Source: Stentor coeruleus (lineage: Eukaryota; Ciliophora; Heterotrichea; Heterotrichida; Stentoridae). Taken from it: a stretch of 64,000 bases of DNA. The DNA lies in assembly GCA_001970955.1 (NCBI GenBank), contig MPUH01000042.1:1-64000 (forward strand), in the 5' to 3' direction. The notes under the pieces were generated by a model, which was given only the letters and a program-made list of their open reading frames with translations, ran no database searches and was not told the DNA's origin. The translations under genes and the position numbers were made by a program. This document shows, one piece after another, positions 49,560-58,907 of the stretch. Position 1 is the stretch's first letter. Every line of letters begins with the position of its first letter.

Positions 49560-52500
49560 TTAAGAATCTGGCTTTTTATCGAATTTAAAGGTCCCACCAC
49601 TTCTGTTACGTTCATGGATTATTGAAGGACTTACTCCTCTTCGTCCTGATGGCATTGGGCTTACATCTCCAAAGCTCCCTGTTGGGGTAAATCGACCACT
49701 CATGTTTTTGGTGTCACCTTCTTTTGAATATTCTTCAAAGGACATACCTGAGGTATTTAGCATTGTCCCTGCTTGCTTATATCCTTGAGCACCTTCTGGT
49801 CTTCTTATATAATTAGCTCCTGGAGTCCTTCTTGAACCTTTTTCGTTTCTAAGTTTCTCGTTTTCTCTTAGAAGGGCTTCTTTACGTTTTTCAAGTCTTT
49901 CGAGCATGTCTTGGTCTTCGTTGTGTTTACTTATTAGATGATCTCTTTCTGAGTTCCATTTAGCTCTTTCTTTTTCATTTTCGAGGAATAACTGACTTCG
50001 CATATGCTCAGCTTCTTTAGCTCGTTTCTCATACTCGATCAATTTCGATTTCAGTTGCTCCTTTTCGGTTATGAAAGTTTCTTGGAATTCATCGATTTTC
50101 CTGTCACGGTCTTTCTTCACTTTTTCAATCTCAGCGATGAGTTTGGCTTCATTTTCTATAAGATCTTGTACTCTCTTCTCTAATGTCCCTGAATCCATAT
50201 TCCTTCCTCTTCTTTCAAGTTCCAACTGCTCCCTATTATTCCTTAAATCCTTTTCAGTCGATCTTAATCTTTCGGTAAGCTCAGTAACTTGTACCTGATG
50301 ACTTTCCTGCATATCTTTAATCTGCCCAGTATATCTAGCTTCCATAGATGCTATAAGACTATTAGTCGCTCCTTCAAGTTTCTCCTTTTCACTTATCAAC
50401 CTTTTCTGAACATTCTCCAAATGGATCTCAAACTTCTTCTGCGCATCAGTCAAATCATTTTTCGCTTGTTCCCTTTGCTGCATCAAAAAGTTGAATTTAT
50501 TCTCCCACAACATCCTCTCACGATCATAAGCAGCAGTTTTTTCATTCAATTCCTTTTCACTTTCTTGCATCAAAGTTTTCAGTCTCTCATTTTCTAATTG
50601 TATATTCATTTTATCAGTATTATCAATATCTTTCTTATCCCTAAGTTGTTGCATTAAATTTTCTATATCTAATTTCAATCTATGTTCAATATCAGCTTTT
50701 TTAGCTTCCATATTACTAAGTTTTTCAGCAAGGACCGCTCGTTCTTTTTCTAAACTGTTTATTTGTTTCGCACTTGAGCTTTCAAGTTCTTTCATAGCTC
50801 GGCGTTTTTGTTCTAATTTGCTTTCTAAAGACTCTTTAGCTTGAGTAAGTTTCGCTATAGTTTCAGCAAGTTCTTGGCCTGATTGATCTTTTAAGCTTTT
50901 TAATGCTTCATTATATCTTTCTTCACTATCTTGTAAGCTTTTTTCTAAATCCTCAACACGTTTGGTTTTGAATTCTATTTCCTGTTGGGCTAAAGCGATT
51001 TCTCTTTTGAAATCATTTTTTTTCAAAGTGTACTCATCGTTGATTTTTTGGTAGTTTTGCTTAGCTGTTTCAAGTCTTGAGTTTAAAACAGTTTTTTCTT
51101 TATCATATTGTTCTTTAAAGTCTTCAAGTTCAGCTTCTTTGGATGCTAATTGGCTTTCAAGTTGTTCTTTTCTATAACCTAAAGATGTGAGTTCCCTATC
51201 TTTAGTTGAAGACTCATTAGCAAGTTTTTCTATTTTTTCTAAAAGGACGGTTTTTTCTGAATTAAGCCTTTCTTGTAGCTGTTCTATATAAATTGAATGA
51301 TTTTTCTGAGCAGTTTCTAATTGTTCTTTAGTTTCTTTTAAGTATTTTTCTAAAGTTTCGATTTTCTGAGAACTTAATCCTGCTTGATGCTTTAGAGAAC
51401 TCACTTCTTCTGAATAATAAGCTTCTTGTTCCCTAAGTTCATCATCTTTAGCCATGATCTCATCTTCATAATTCTCAGCATCGACTCTGATTTTATCTTC
51501 ATATTCTTCACAAATCGATGAATATTTTTTCTCAGCTCTTGACTTCTCATCAGCCATTCTAGTTTCCATCCTAGCTTTTTCTTGTTCATAAAACTCTTTA
51601 AGCTGTTTATAAGAAGTTTCTGCACGAGAATTTGCCGCTTGTAATTCTTCATTCATTCTGATTTTCGTATCTTCCAACTGTGACTCCAGTATCTGCACAC
51701 GTTTTTTCAGCTTCATTTCATTTTCCTGAGCTTTTTGAGTAAAGTTCACAGTATATTCATTCAATTGTTCTGTTACCCTAGCTTTTTCTTCAAGAGCACT
51801 TGTAAGATCCTCATCAAATTTCCTTGATTTCTCAGTCCAATCGCTTTGATCTAATTTGTATTTAAGCTCTAAATCTGAATATTTCTGTCTTAATCCTTCA
51901 AGTTGTTGAGTCAGTTTAGATTTAGTATTTTCACTTTCTAATTCAAGTTTCTTCATATCTTCTACATATTGAGACCTAAGCCTTTGAATCATAACCTCAA
52001 CATCTTCTGAGCTTCCAGGGCTTGAGCTTTGTAGATTACTTAGCATTGATGAATGTTGCTTTTTTTGTTCTTCTAGATTTCTTTTAGTTTCATCTAGTTC
52101 TTGTTCCGCAAATTCTAACTTTTGTAAAACCATAGCTGATTCTTTTGACCATTTAGCTTGTGATGTTTTTAGTACTTCTTCGGTATCTTTAAGTTTTTTT
52201 TCTAGTTCATCAACACGTTTTTTAAGTTTAGTGATTTGGTTTTCATAGTCTTTCGTGATTTCAGTGAGCTTTTTTTTGTGGTCGTTATCTTTTCTTTCGA
52301 TTTTTTGCTTGTATGAATCGACTTGTTGGGTGTAGTCATCAACCATGGATTTGTATCTGATTTCCTGCTCTTCCCATTTAGATTTGTCTCGGTCGTGGAT
52401 GTTTTCTTTGTCTTCAAGTTGTCTTTCTAATTCAGCAACACGTTCTAGTTCTGCATCAAGACGACTGTTACAAGTTTTAATCTGTGCTTCGAATCTTGAT

Positions 52501-54482
52501 TGTATTTCTTTTATCGAACTACTATGATCTTTTTTCGATGATTTAAACTCATTCAAAGCTTCTTTTTCCCTTTTTCTGGATTCTTCAAGGTTATTTTCTA
52601 AGTATTTTAGTTTCTGTTCTACAAGTGCTTTTTCTTCTTTATATTCTGAAGCTTGTTGAAGCATTGATCTCTCCATTTCTTTCATTTTCTCTTCAAATTC
52701 CCATACTTTTGAATTTGCCTGTTCTAGTTGTTGAGTATTTTCTGATCTAGCGTTTTTGATTGTTGATCGCAAGTCAGTTTCAACTTTTTCTTTTTCTTGC
52801 TTAAGAATCATAAGCTGTTCACGTAAACTTTGCTCTTTTGCTGCAAGTTCAGTACGTTCACTTTCTGAAACAGTTATTCTTCTTTGCCAATCGCTTCTTT
52901 CACGTATTAAATCTTCTTTACTTTCACGAACTTCAACTTCTAATTGAGAAAGTTTTTGTGAAGTGATAAGATCTTTGGTTTCAGCTTCATTTGATATGAA
53001 TTTTATAAAATATTCTCCAGTTACAGAAAGTTTGTTTTGACAAAACTCAAGGATGATTTCTCGACGTTGAGGACCTTCAGGACCATGTTCATCAAAATAT
53101 TTAACAAAAGCTCTAAGTTCTTTTTCATATTCAATAAACCCTTTAAAATCTCCATTTTTCAGCTTTTGGTCAATACTCTGATAGTTTTCATTTATAAACT
53201 CCACACATCGTCTTTGGCATTCTAATGAATTATCAGCTTTAATCCCAGAGTACTTAAATTTAAGTTTTTCAATCAGTTCTTTCTTAAAAGCTTCCTTATC
53301 CTCCCCAATCGACTTCTTTTCAAAAATCAACTCCGAAGCTGCTTTAGCTTCTTTATGAATATTCTTCAACTCTTCTTCATCTAAAGGAAACTTATTAGAC
53401 AAAACTTCCTCAATATTTACCTCATATAAATTCAAAGCTTCCTGTAAAGCTCTATTACACTCAGTCTTACAAATATAAGTCCAAGCATTTTCAATAGTCG
53501 GTACTGCACCTTTATTTATTGCATTAATATAAGATTCAACAAGAGTAGCCAACATATTCCCATTAAGTGGCTTATTATTCAAATTCTTAACCTTAAGTTT
53601 CCCAAGTATTTTCTTTCTCAACTGCACAACCTGTTCAACAAACTCAAGTCTCAGATCTTCGAATTCCATTTCTTCTAACCTTTGAAGTTGATCTTCTCTA
53701 ATAGTTGGTCTTACTAAAGTGCAACAATCCCTATCTTTAAAAAACTCTTTCAATAATCTTCTAATTCTATTTTTATCTTCAACTGAATCAGAAAACCCTT
53801 TTTGTGGAAGTAAAGCTTTTTCAAGGTATTCTTTTGGAGTTATATTTTCACCTTCTGAGTCAACAAGTTTAAGGGCAAAGTCTCTGACAACCCATAAGAA
53901 ACTAGGGAAGTACATAGCATAATCAGCGCTATCGACCTCATGTTGTTGACTTTTTATATGAATATGTTTAGTTAGATTGACAACAAGGCTTAGATTCTGA
54001 AGTGCTGTTTCATCTATTGAGCCTACTGAATTGTATATGAAATAAGAGCTTATAAGGACAGCCATAGCGAAAATTCTCGTGTCATGGTCTGAGTCTTGAT
54101 CTAAGGCTCCTATGCCTTCTGAGTCTAAAACAACAACATTGCATTTTTCCCCTTCATTGTTAGTCCCTGGTATTGGCTTACCCCAAATCCAGATCCCTTT
54201 TGTGCAAGGGTTTACGGTCGGTCCTACACCAAAACCTGTTTTCCTATTGAGGATTATTCGATTTAACAAATAAGATTTTCCTGTTCTGTATAGACCAGCT
54301 ACACCGACCACAGCTATTGGAGCTTCTATAGACCTTAAAAACTGTAGACCTTCTTCATGGACTGTATATTTATTTCCTTCCTGAGTTATTAATGGAATTG
54401 GCGCTTCTTTGAACTCTGAACGCATAGTTTGTGAAGAGGAGACTCGATCTGGTGAATCAGCATCTTTCTTAGAGATACTCAT
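49560..54482 (-). CDS. Guanylate-binding-protein-like GTPase with a very long coiled coil
   Basis: A 1640-residue protein. The N-terminal 320 residues are a GBP/atlastin-type large GTPase: P-loop GLYRTGKS (63-70), switch I region PTVNPCTKGIWIWG, LDSEGIG (119-125, the DxEG motif) and WVVRDF (198-202, the RD motif that replaces NKxD). A helical GBP middle domain follows (about 320-490). From about 510 to 1560 the protein is continuous charged coiled coil, then a Gly/Ser/Arg-rich tail. Human GBPs are about 590 residues, so the coil is the added part. GBPs assemble on membranes through GTP-driven dimerisation; no CaaX lipid motif is seen at the end (KKPDS). A scaffold or tether on membranes or cortex is plausible. 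Confidence 0.9.
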   Translation of the reverse strand: MSISKKDADSPDRVSSSQTMRSEFKEAPIPLITQEGNKYTVHEEGLQFLRSIEAPIAVVGVAGLYRTGKSYLLNRIILNRKTGFGVGPTVNPCTKGIWIWGKPIPGTNNEGEKCNVVVLDSEGIGALDQDSDHDTRIFAMAVLISSYFIYNSVGSIDETALQNLSLVVNLTKHIHIKSQQHEVDSADYAMYFPSFLWVVRDFALKLVDSEGENITPKEYLEKALLPQKGFSDSVEDKNRIRRLLKEFFKDRDCCTLVRPTIREDQLQRLEEMEFEDLRLEFVEQVVQLRKKILGKLKVKNLNNKPLNGNMLATLVESYINAINKGAVPTIENAWTYICKTECNRALQEALNLYEVNIEEVLSNKFPLDEEELKNIHKEAKAASELIFEKKSIGEDKEAFKKELIEKLKFKYSGIKADNSLECQRRCVEFINENYQSIDQKLKNGDFKGFIEYEKELRAFVKYFDEHGPEGPQRREIILEFCQNKLSVTGEYFIKFISNEAETKDLITSQKLSQLEVEVRESKEDLIRERSDWQRRITVSESERTELAAKEQSLREQLMILKQEKEKVETDLRSTIKNARSENTQQLEQANSKVWEFEEKMKEMERSMLQQASEYKEEKALVEQKLKYLENNLEESRKREKEALNEFKSSKKDHSSSIKEIQSRFEAQIKTCNSRLDAELERVAELERQLEDKENIHDRDKSKWEEQEIRYKSMVDDYTQQVDSYKQKIERKDNDHKKKLTEITKDYENQITKLKKRVDELEKKLKDTEEVLKTSQAKWSKESAMVLQKLEFAEQELDETKRNLEEQKKQHSSMLSNLQSSSPGSSEDVEVMIQRLRSQYVEDMKKLELESENTKSKLTQQLEGLRQKYSDLELKYKLDQSDWTEKSRKFDEDLTSALEEKARVTEQLNEYTVNFTQKAQENEMKLKKRVQILESQLEDTKIRMNEELQAANSRAETSYKQLKEFYEQEKARMETRMADEKSRAEKKYSSICEEYEDKIRVDAENYEDEIMAKDDELREQEAYYSEEVSSLKHQAGLSSQKIETLEKYLKETKEQLETAQKNHSIYIEQLQERLNSEKTVLLEKIEKLANESSTKDRELTSLGYRKEQLESQLASKEAELEDFKEQYDKEKTVLNSRLETAKQNYQKINDEYTLKKNDFKREIALAQQEIEFKTKRVEDLEKSLQDSEERYNEALKSLKDQSGQELAETIAKLTQAKESLESKLEQKRRAMKELESSSAKQINSLEKERAVLAEKLSNMEAKKADIEHRLKLDIENLMQQLRDKKDIDNTDKMNIQLENERLKTLMQESEKELNEKTAAYDRERMLWENKFNFLMQQREQAKNDLTDAQKKFEIHLENVQKRLISEKEKLEGATNSLIASMEARYTGQIKDMQESHQVQVTELTERLRSTEKDLRNNREQLELERRGRNMDSGTLEKRVQDLIENEAKLIAEIEKVKKDRDRKIDEFQETFITEKEQLKSKLIEYEKRAKEAEHMRSQLFLENEKERAKWNSERDHLISKHNEDQDMLERLEKRKEALLRENEKLRNEKGSRRTPGANYIRRPEGAQGYKQAGTMLNTSGMSFEEYSKEGDTKNMSGRFTPTGSFGDVSPMPSGRRGVSPSIIHERNRSGGTFKFDKKPDS

Positions 54483-55850
54483 ATTTTAATATATAACTCA
54501 GGCTGAACATTTTAGCCATCGATCCAAAGTTTTTAATGGCTTATTGGAAAAAGGTTCATAGACAAGTCTAGGAATTATTTGATAGAGAAAGATGTGGAGA
54601 ATTTGATGGGGGAAATTTTTTCGAGGGAAAAAGAAATGAATTGAGAGGAGGTTTTAGGGATTTTGTTTTAGTTGAAGGGTTTTTTGATGGAAGATAAGAT
54701 GGAAGGGATTATGTGATTTTTTGATTAGGAAGTATGAATTTGGTTTTAGTTGGAGGAGAATTTTTGGATAAGAGGAAATAGATTGTGAGGAGTTGTATAG
54801 GATAAGATAGGATTTGGGGTTTTGAGGGTGAGTTTGGCTGGAAGATGGGTTTTGGGTGTTGGAGATTGAAAGATTGGATAAAAGGGTTTTTTGGTTGGAT
54901 AGGTTTAAGGGGTTTGAGAGGGTTTTTTGGGGTAAGATGTGCTGTGTTTAGGATTTTTGAGTGATGTGGAATGGAAAAGATGATAGGAAGAGATGCGAAT
55001 TTTTGTTTGTGCGTATTTTTTTTTGTATTTTTAAGATATTTTACAGTTTATTGATTATGGGATAAGTATAAATAATATTTGTATTAGGGACTAGATGTGC
55101 TTAAAAAGATAGATGTAATCAATTTGGATTATAAAAATAGTTTTGAATGATAATATAATATAGTTTTAAGATTATATTTGAATATGAGAAAGTATAAGTT
55201 TTTTTTTATGTATAGCCAATCTTGTTGAAGTTTATAACTTTTATATTTCCATAACTTTCTTTATGGAATACAAGTGTTATGATAAATATTATTGAACTAA
55301 TAATTTCCTAGGTTTTTATTATAATTAACTTCTTAAACTACATCAGTTATTTCACACTTTATTTAAAAAAAGTATTTAGTTTATTACAAATACAAGCTTT
55401 TTATGAATCAGAAAATAAAACCGTCCAATTAAATCTGAAATATAAAATTTTAATTGTAACTTAAAATTTTCTGATTTTTGTCTTTCCTTACATAAAGCTT
55501 AAAAATTTCTCCTAGTTCCAAAAAAGTATAATTTAGTTTATAAAATGTTTTTATAATACTTTATCAGTATGAAGTAAATGCAAAATATTTGAAAATTTAG
55601 AAAGATTTTACATAGTTTTATAGTTGTTTTCAGCTTATTCTAAAATATTCTTAATGTCTTATGAGCTTAATTTTTATTAAGCTTTCCACTTATTCTAAAA
55701 TATTCTTAATGCTTTGTGATCTTAATAAAAAATCACTTCTCTCTATAAAATCACCCACCCAAAACCCATAAATTCTCAAAAATCATAATTTTAAATGCAA
55801 AATAACCCATTTGAGCTTTTCCATAAATCCATCCTTTCAAATAATCAAAA
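54483..55850. promoter_or_regulatory. Divergent intergenic region, 1.4 kb
   Basis: The first 550 nt are strongly G-rich on the plus strand, the 5' flank of the minus-strand GBP gene. The end (about 55740-55850) is C-rich and G-poor before the dCache gene. It holds the direct repeat at 55634-55711. No gene recognised. Confidence 0.5.
55634..55711. repeat. Direct repeat, two 23-nt copies 55 nt apart
   Basis: CTTATTCTAAAATATTCTTA plus ATG occurs at 55634-55656 and 55689-55711. Each copy is followed by a similar but not identical stretch ending in CTTAAT, so the unit may be about 40 nt. It lies 140-220 nt before the dCache start. Confidence 0.7.
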
Positions 55851-57371
55851 ATGGGCATACGAGAAGATTACAGTCAGTGGCCTTTAGGCCGTCAATTGCA
55901 AGTAATATTCATCGCATCAGGTTTCATACTAACCTTAATCTTAGTCGTAATCACGCGTTTTCAACTTGACTGGCTCCGAAACAAAATCATAAACGACTCA
56001 ACCACAGTTCTTGAAGACAATTTAATATTTCAAATGAGGAAATTTGGTGAATTTGAGTCTGAGTTTATGTCAAGCGAGTTCTCAAACTATATTGCTCATG
56101 TTAGAAATCTAAATCATACTGATCGATTAGTTCAAGGATATTCAGATTATAGTCAAACTCCTTTTAATAAAACAACACCAATGTGGCATGAAAGTGCTCA
56201 AGAAGACAAACTTGATTTCCTTCATGCTGTTTATTATTCAAGATTAGGACAAGATTCAGATGTGACTGAAATGATGATAAGAGATTCGGCTATTGATTTG
56301 ATTTACTTGGATATTTATTCTGAAGAATATATAAGCCTTTATCAAGGGTTTCAGGTTGGAGAAATACTTCATTATTATCCTGGCTCAGTGACTACTGATA
56401 CGGATTATACACCTTTGGTAAGAGAATGGTATTATAAGGCTACTGCAGCTATAGGCGATACCATTATCACTGAGCCTTATATTGATGCAACAACAGGACA
56501 ATGGATCATAACAGTCTCAACAGCAATGCTAGACAACAGTACTACCCCAGTATTTTACGGAGTTGCAGCTGCGGATATTACCCTAGTCTCCTTAACCTCT
56601 AAAATCTCAAAAATCACTATTTTAGATACAGGCTTCCTAATGCTTGTTTCAAACGGAGGTATGATTTTAACAATGCCAGACTCCTGGAAACCATCTGATT
56701 CTACTTTGACCTTAAGAATTTTTGATACAACATATACGGGGATATCAGAAACCGAATGGAATAGTATCAAATCCTCAGTAACAGGCTCAAGACATGACTT
56801 TTTTGATGTTAATGGTACTGAACATATTATGGTAAAACATGATATTTCACCTTTTACAGATTCTGACAATATAACTCATTTCTTATTAGTTTGTGCTAAG
56901 AAAAACGAATCTGAATCAGGAAAAAACAGTATTACAACGAATTTTTCAAAAACTTATGCTGTAATATTTTGGGTTACTCTTTCTATTGCAATTATTGTAT
57001 TTTTAACCGTTGGGTTACTTATATATTTTGTTAGTAGGAAAACAAGCCATCAATTGAAAATGTTGGAAAAAGTTTTTGGGAAAATTATTCGCAGGGGGTT
57101 GTTTCCAAAAATGACGAAAGGGGTTTATTTTCATAAGCTTGATAATAATTCAAAAGGTATTGAAACATTGATTGAAGCTTGTAAAGATAAAGTGCAAAAG
57201 ATAAAGGATTTAGAAGAAAATTATGCTTTTTATAAATGGGGATTTACTAGGCCTAATGATCAGTTGTTGTATCAAGAATGGACTCAATGCTTGTATCCAT
57301 ATAGTGGATTTACTGATAAGCAGATGGTATGGAGGACCATCCTACCTAATTTGAATAAAATGCTAGGCTGA
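55851..57371 (+). CDS. dCache-domain membrane sensor without recognised output domain
   Basis: A 506-residue protein with a membrane segment at about 17-40 and another at about 368-395, enclosing an extracellular part of about 325 residues. That part has the double-Cache pattern: a long helix after the first membrane segment, DLIYLDIYSEEYISLYQG, then VREWYYKAT and ITEPYIDATTGQWIITVS, matching the 'R.Wy..a....i.yi....g....t.s' signature of dCache_1. Several N-glycosylation sites are present. The cytosolic part (about 110 residues) has no kinase, cyclase or HAMP-like module that I recognise. dCache domains bind small metabolites, so a receptor or auxiliary channel subunit is plausible. Confidence 0.75.
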   Translation: MGIREDYSQWPLGRQLQVIFIASGFILTLILVVITRFQLDWLRNKIINDSTTVLEDNLIFQMRKFGEFESEFMSSEFSNYIAHVRNLNHTDRLVQGYSDYSQTPFNKTTPMWHESAQEDKLDFLHAVYYSRLGQDSDVTEMMIRDSAIDLIYLDIYSEEYISLYQGFQVGEILHYYPGSVTTDTDYTPLVREWYYKATAAIGDTIITEPYIDATTGQWIITVSTAMLDNSTTPVFYGVAAADITLVSLTSKISKITILDTGFLMLVSNGGMILTMPDSWKPSDSTLTLRIFDTTYTGISETEWNSIKSSVTGSRHDFFDVNGTEHIMVKHDISPFTDSDNITHFLLVCAKKNESESGKNSITTNFSKTYAVIFWVTLSIAIIVFLTVGLLIYFVSRKTSHQLKMLEKVFGKIIRRGLFPKMTKGVYFHKLDNNSKGIETLIEACKDKVQKIKDLEENYAFYKWGFTRPNDQLLYQEWTQCLYPYSGFTDKQMVWRTILPNLNKMLG

Positions 57372-57761
57372 TTAGGTTAAGTAATATTTTTGGAGTTTAA
57401 AATCGTAGTAAAATTATGTTATTGCAAATTAATGAAGTCATAAAATCGGATGTTGTTTTAATTATAATTTTCATTATATAAATTCATATATAGTGTAATT
57501 CTTATATTAAAAATATAATCTTTAGATAGTGAATATTTGTCATATTGTTTAATATTTTCATCTAAATTCTAATCCAAAAAATTACTTAAATACATAATCA
57601 AAATCTTAGCATTTTCACAATAATTAAGCTTAATAAAGTCTTTTTATAAATAAATAATCTCATACTTTTATTAAAACCTTCAAATTTCTTAATATTTTAT
57701 AGTTCCTTTTTCATCTTAAACAGCATCAAAACATAAAAATTTTGATTTTATAATCATATTA
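57372..57761. promoter_or_regulatory. Intergenic, tandem + genes
   Basis: 390 nt. G-leaning 3' flank of the dCache gene grades into a C-containing, G-poor 5' flank of the SSNA1 gene from about 57540. No gene recognised. Confidence 0.45.
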
Positions 57762-58070
57762 ATGGAAAGTGAGCCTTTGATAAAACTCAAGAAAAAACTA
57801 GATTTGCTAAAAAGTGAAAGGGATATTTTAAACTCAGAAGTTCTTGAGGAAAGGGCGAAAATTGCCGCGATTGAAGCAGAATTCGCTAAGAAGCAAAATG
57901 ATTTTTTGATTGCCAAAAAGGATCTTGACGAAAAAGAAGCTATGCTTGAGAAGTTCAATTTTACATTGCGTGAAAGCGAAAACACTTATACAAAACTTTT
58001 ATTGAATACTGATAGGTTATATGAAGCACTTGAACAGGAAACTACGAATTTGAGAAAGTTTAATAGCTAG
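57762..58070 (+). CDS. SSNA1: SSNA1/DIP13 ortholog (microtubule-associated coiled-coil protein)
   Basis: A 102-residue protein, nearly all coiled coil. It follows human SSNA1 (119 residues) along its length: an N-terminal helix 'L.KLKKKLDLLKSERD', a central charged coil, and the best-matching C-terminal part FTLRESENTYTKLLLNTDRLYEALEQETTNLRK (residues 66-98), equal in pattern to SSNA1 'R.iaEtEaaYlKileSsq.Ll..lkrEa.nL'. SSNA1/DIP13 forms fibrils, binds and branches microtubules and sits at basal bodies and cilia. In Stentor a basal-body role is a reasonable inference. The ATG follows an AT-rich flank; TAG stop. Confidence 0.8.
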   Translation: MESEPLIKLKKKLDLLKSERDILNSEVLEERAKIAAIEAEFAKKQNDFLIAKKDLDEKEAMLEKFNFTLRESENTYTKLLLNTDRLYEALEQETTNLRKFNS

Positions 58071-58907
58071 TAATATAAAAAGAATAGATAAATTGGAATA
58101 ATTTTGGAAAGACTATAAAAAAGTCTTTGATTATTATATAAAATAGTATAAAGTTATATATTTTTTTTAAACTGAGAAATGATAAACTATATTTATTAAG
58201 ATTTATGTCTTAATATAAGCTGTTATATAAAATTCACTTATATATTTTATTATTTGATTTAATTTTGCATTGTTATAATGTATTTGACCTTTCGGTTTTT
58301 ATTTGTGTTAATTCACTGATAATTTTAAAGATTTTTATGAATTAGAAATTTTTGATATATGGGAAATATTTTGATATATGAGATATATTTTGCATAGAAA
58401 CAAGATCTAAGATGAGATAGTAAAATATAAAACTTTGCAAAAAAAAAGACATAACTGGGTTTTATGATATTGGGTATATCAATAAACTTATTAATTTTTA
58501 GACTATCAAATGTGTAATACATATACCTTAATAATATAGTCAATAATATCTTAAATATCATAAAATCTAAAACAAATCTATAATAGCATCATATAATCTA
58601 CAACACTGTAAATTAGCATCAAAAACTAATTCAATTAAATTACATAAAACTGACACAAAAAAATCCACAAACTATCCAAATCTAACCCCTAAACGCCTAA
58701 TTACAAAAAATAATCATCATATATAATATTCAAACTTATACCGCCTAACATAACACCCTAACATAAAATCATATCAATTCCTATCTTTCTATCATTTTTT
58801 AAAACCTAACCATCTCTCCACTATAATTTCCAACTTTTCACCTAAATTCCACACACTCATCCCTTATCCAAAAGCCAATTAATCGTTTAATTTCAATAAT
58901 AATTTAA
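58071..58907. promoter_or_regulatory. Intergenic with strongly G-depleted 5' flank
   Basis: The right part (58560-58905) is nearly G-free on the plus strand (58681-58740: 13 C, 1 G), one of the clearest 5' flanks here. No gene recognised. Confidence 0.55.
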
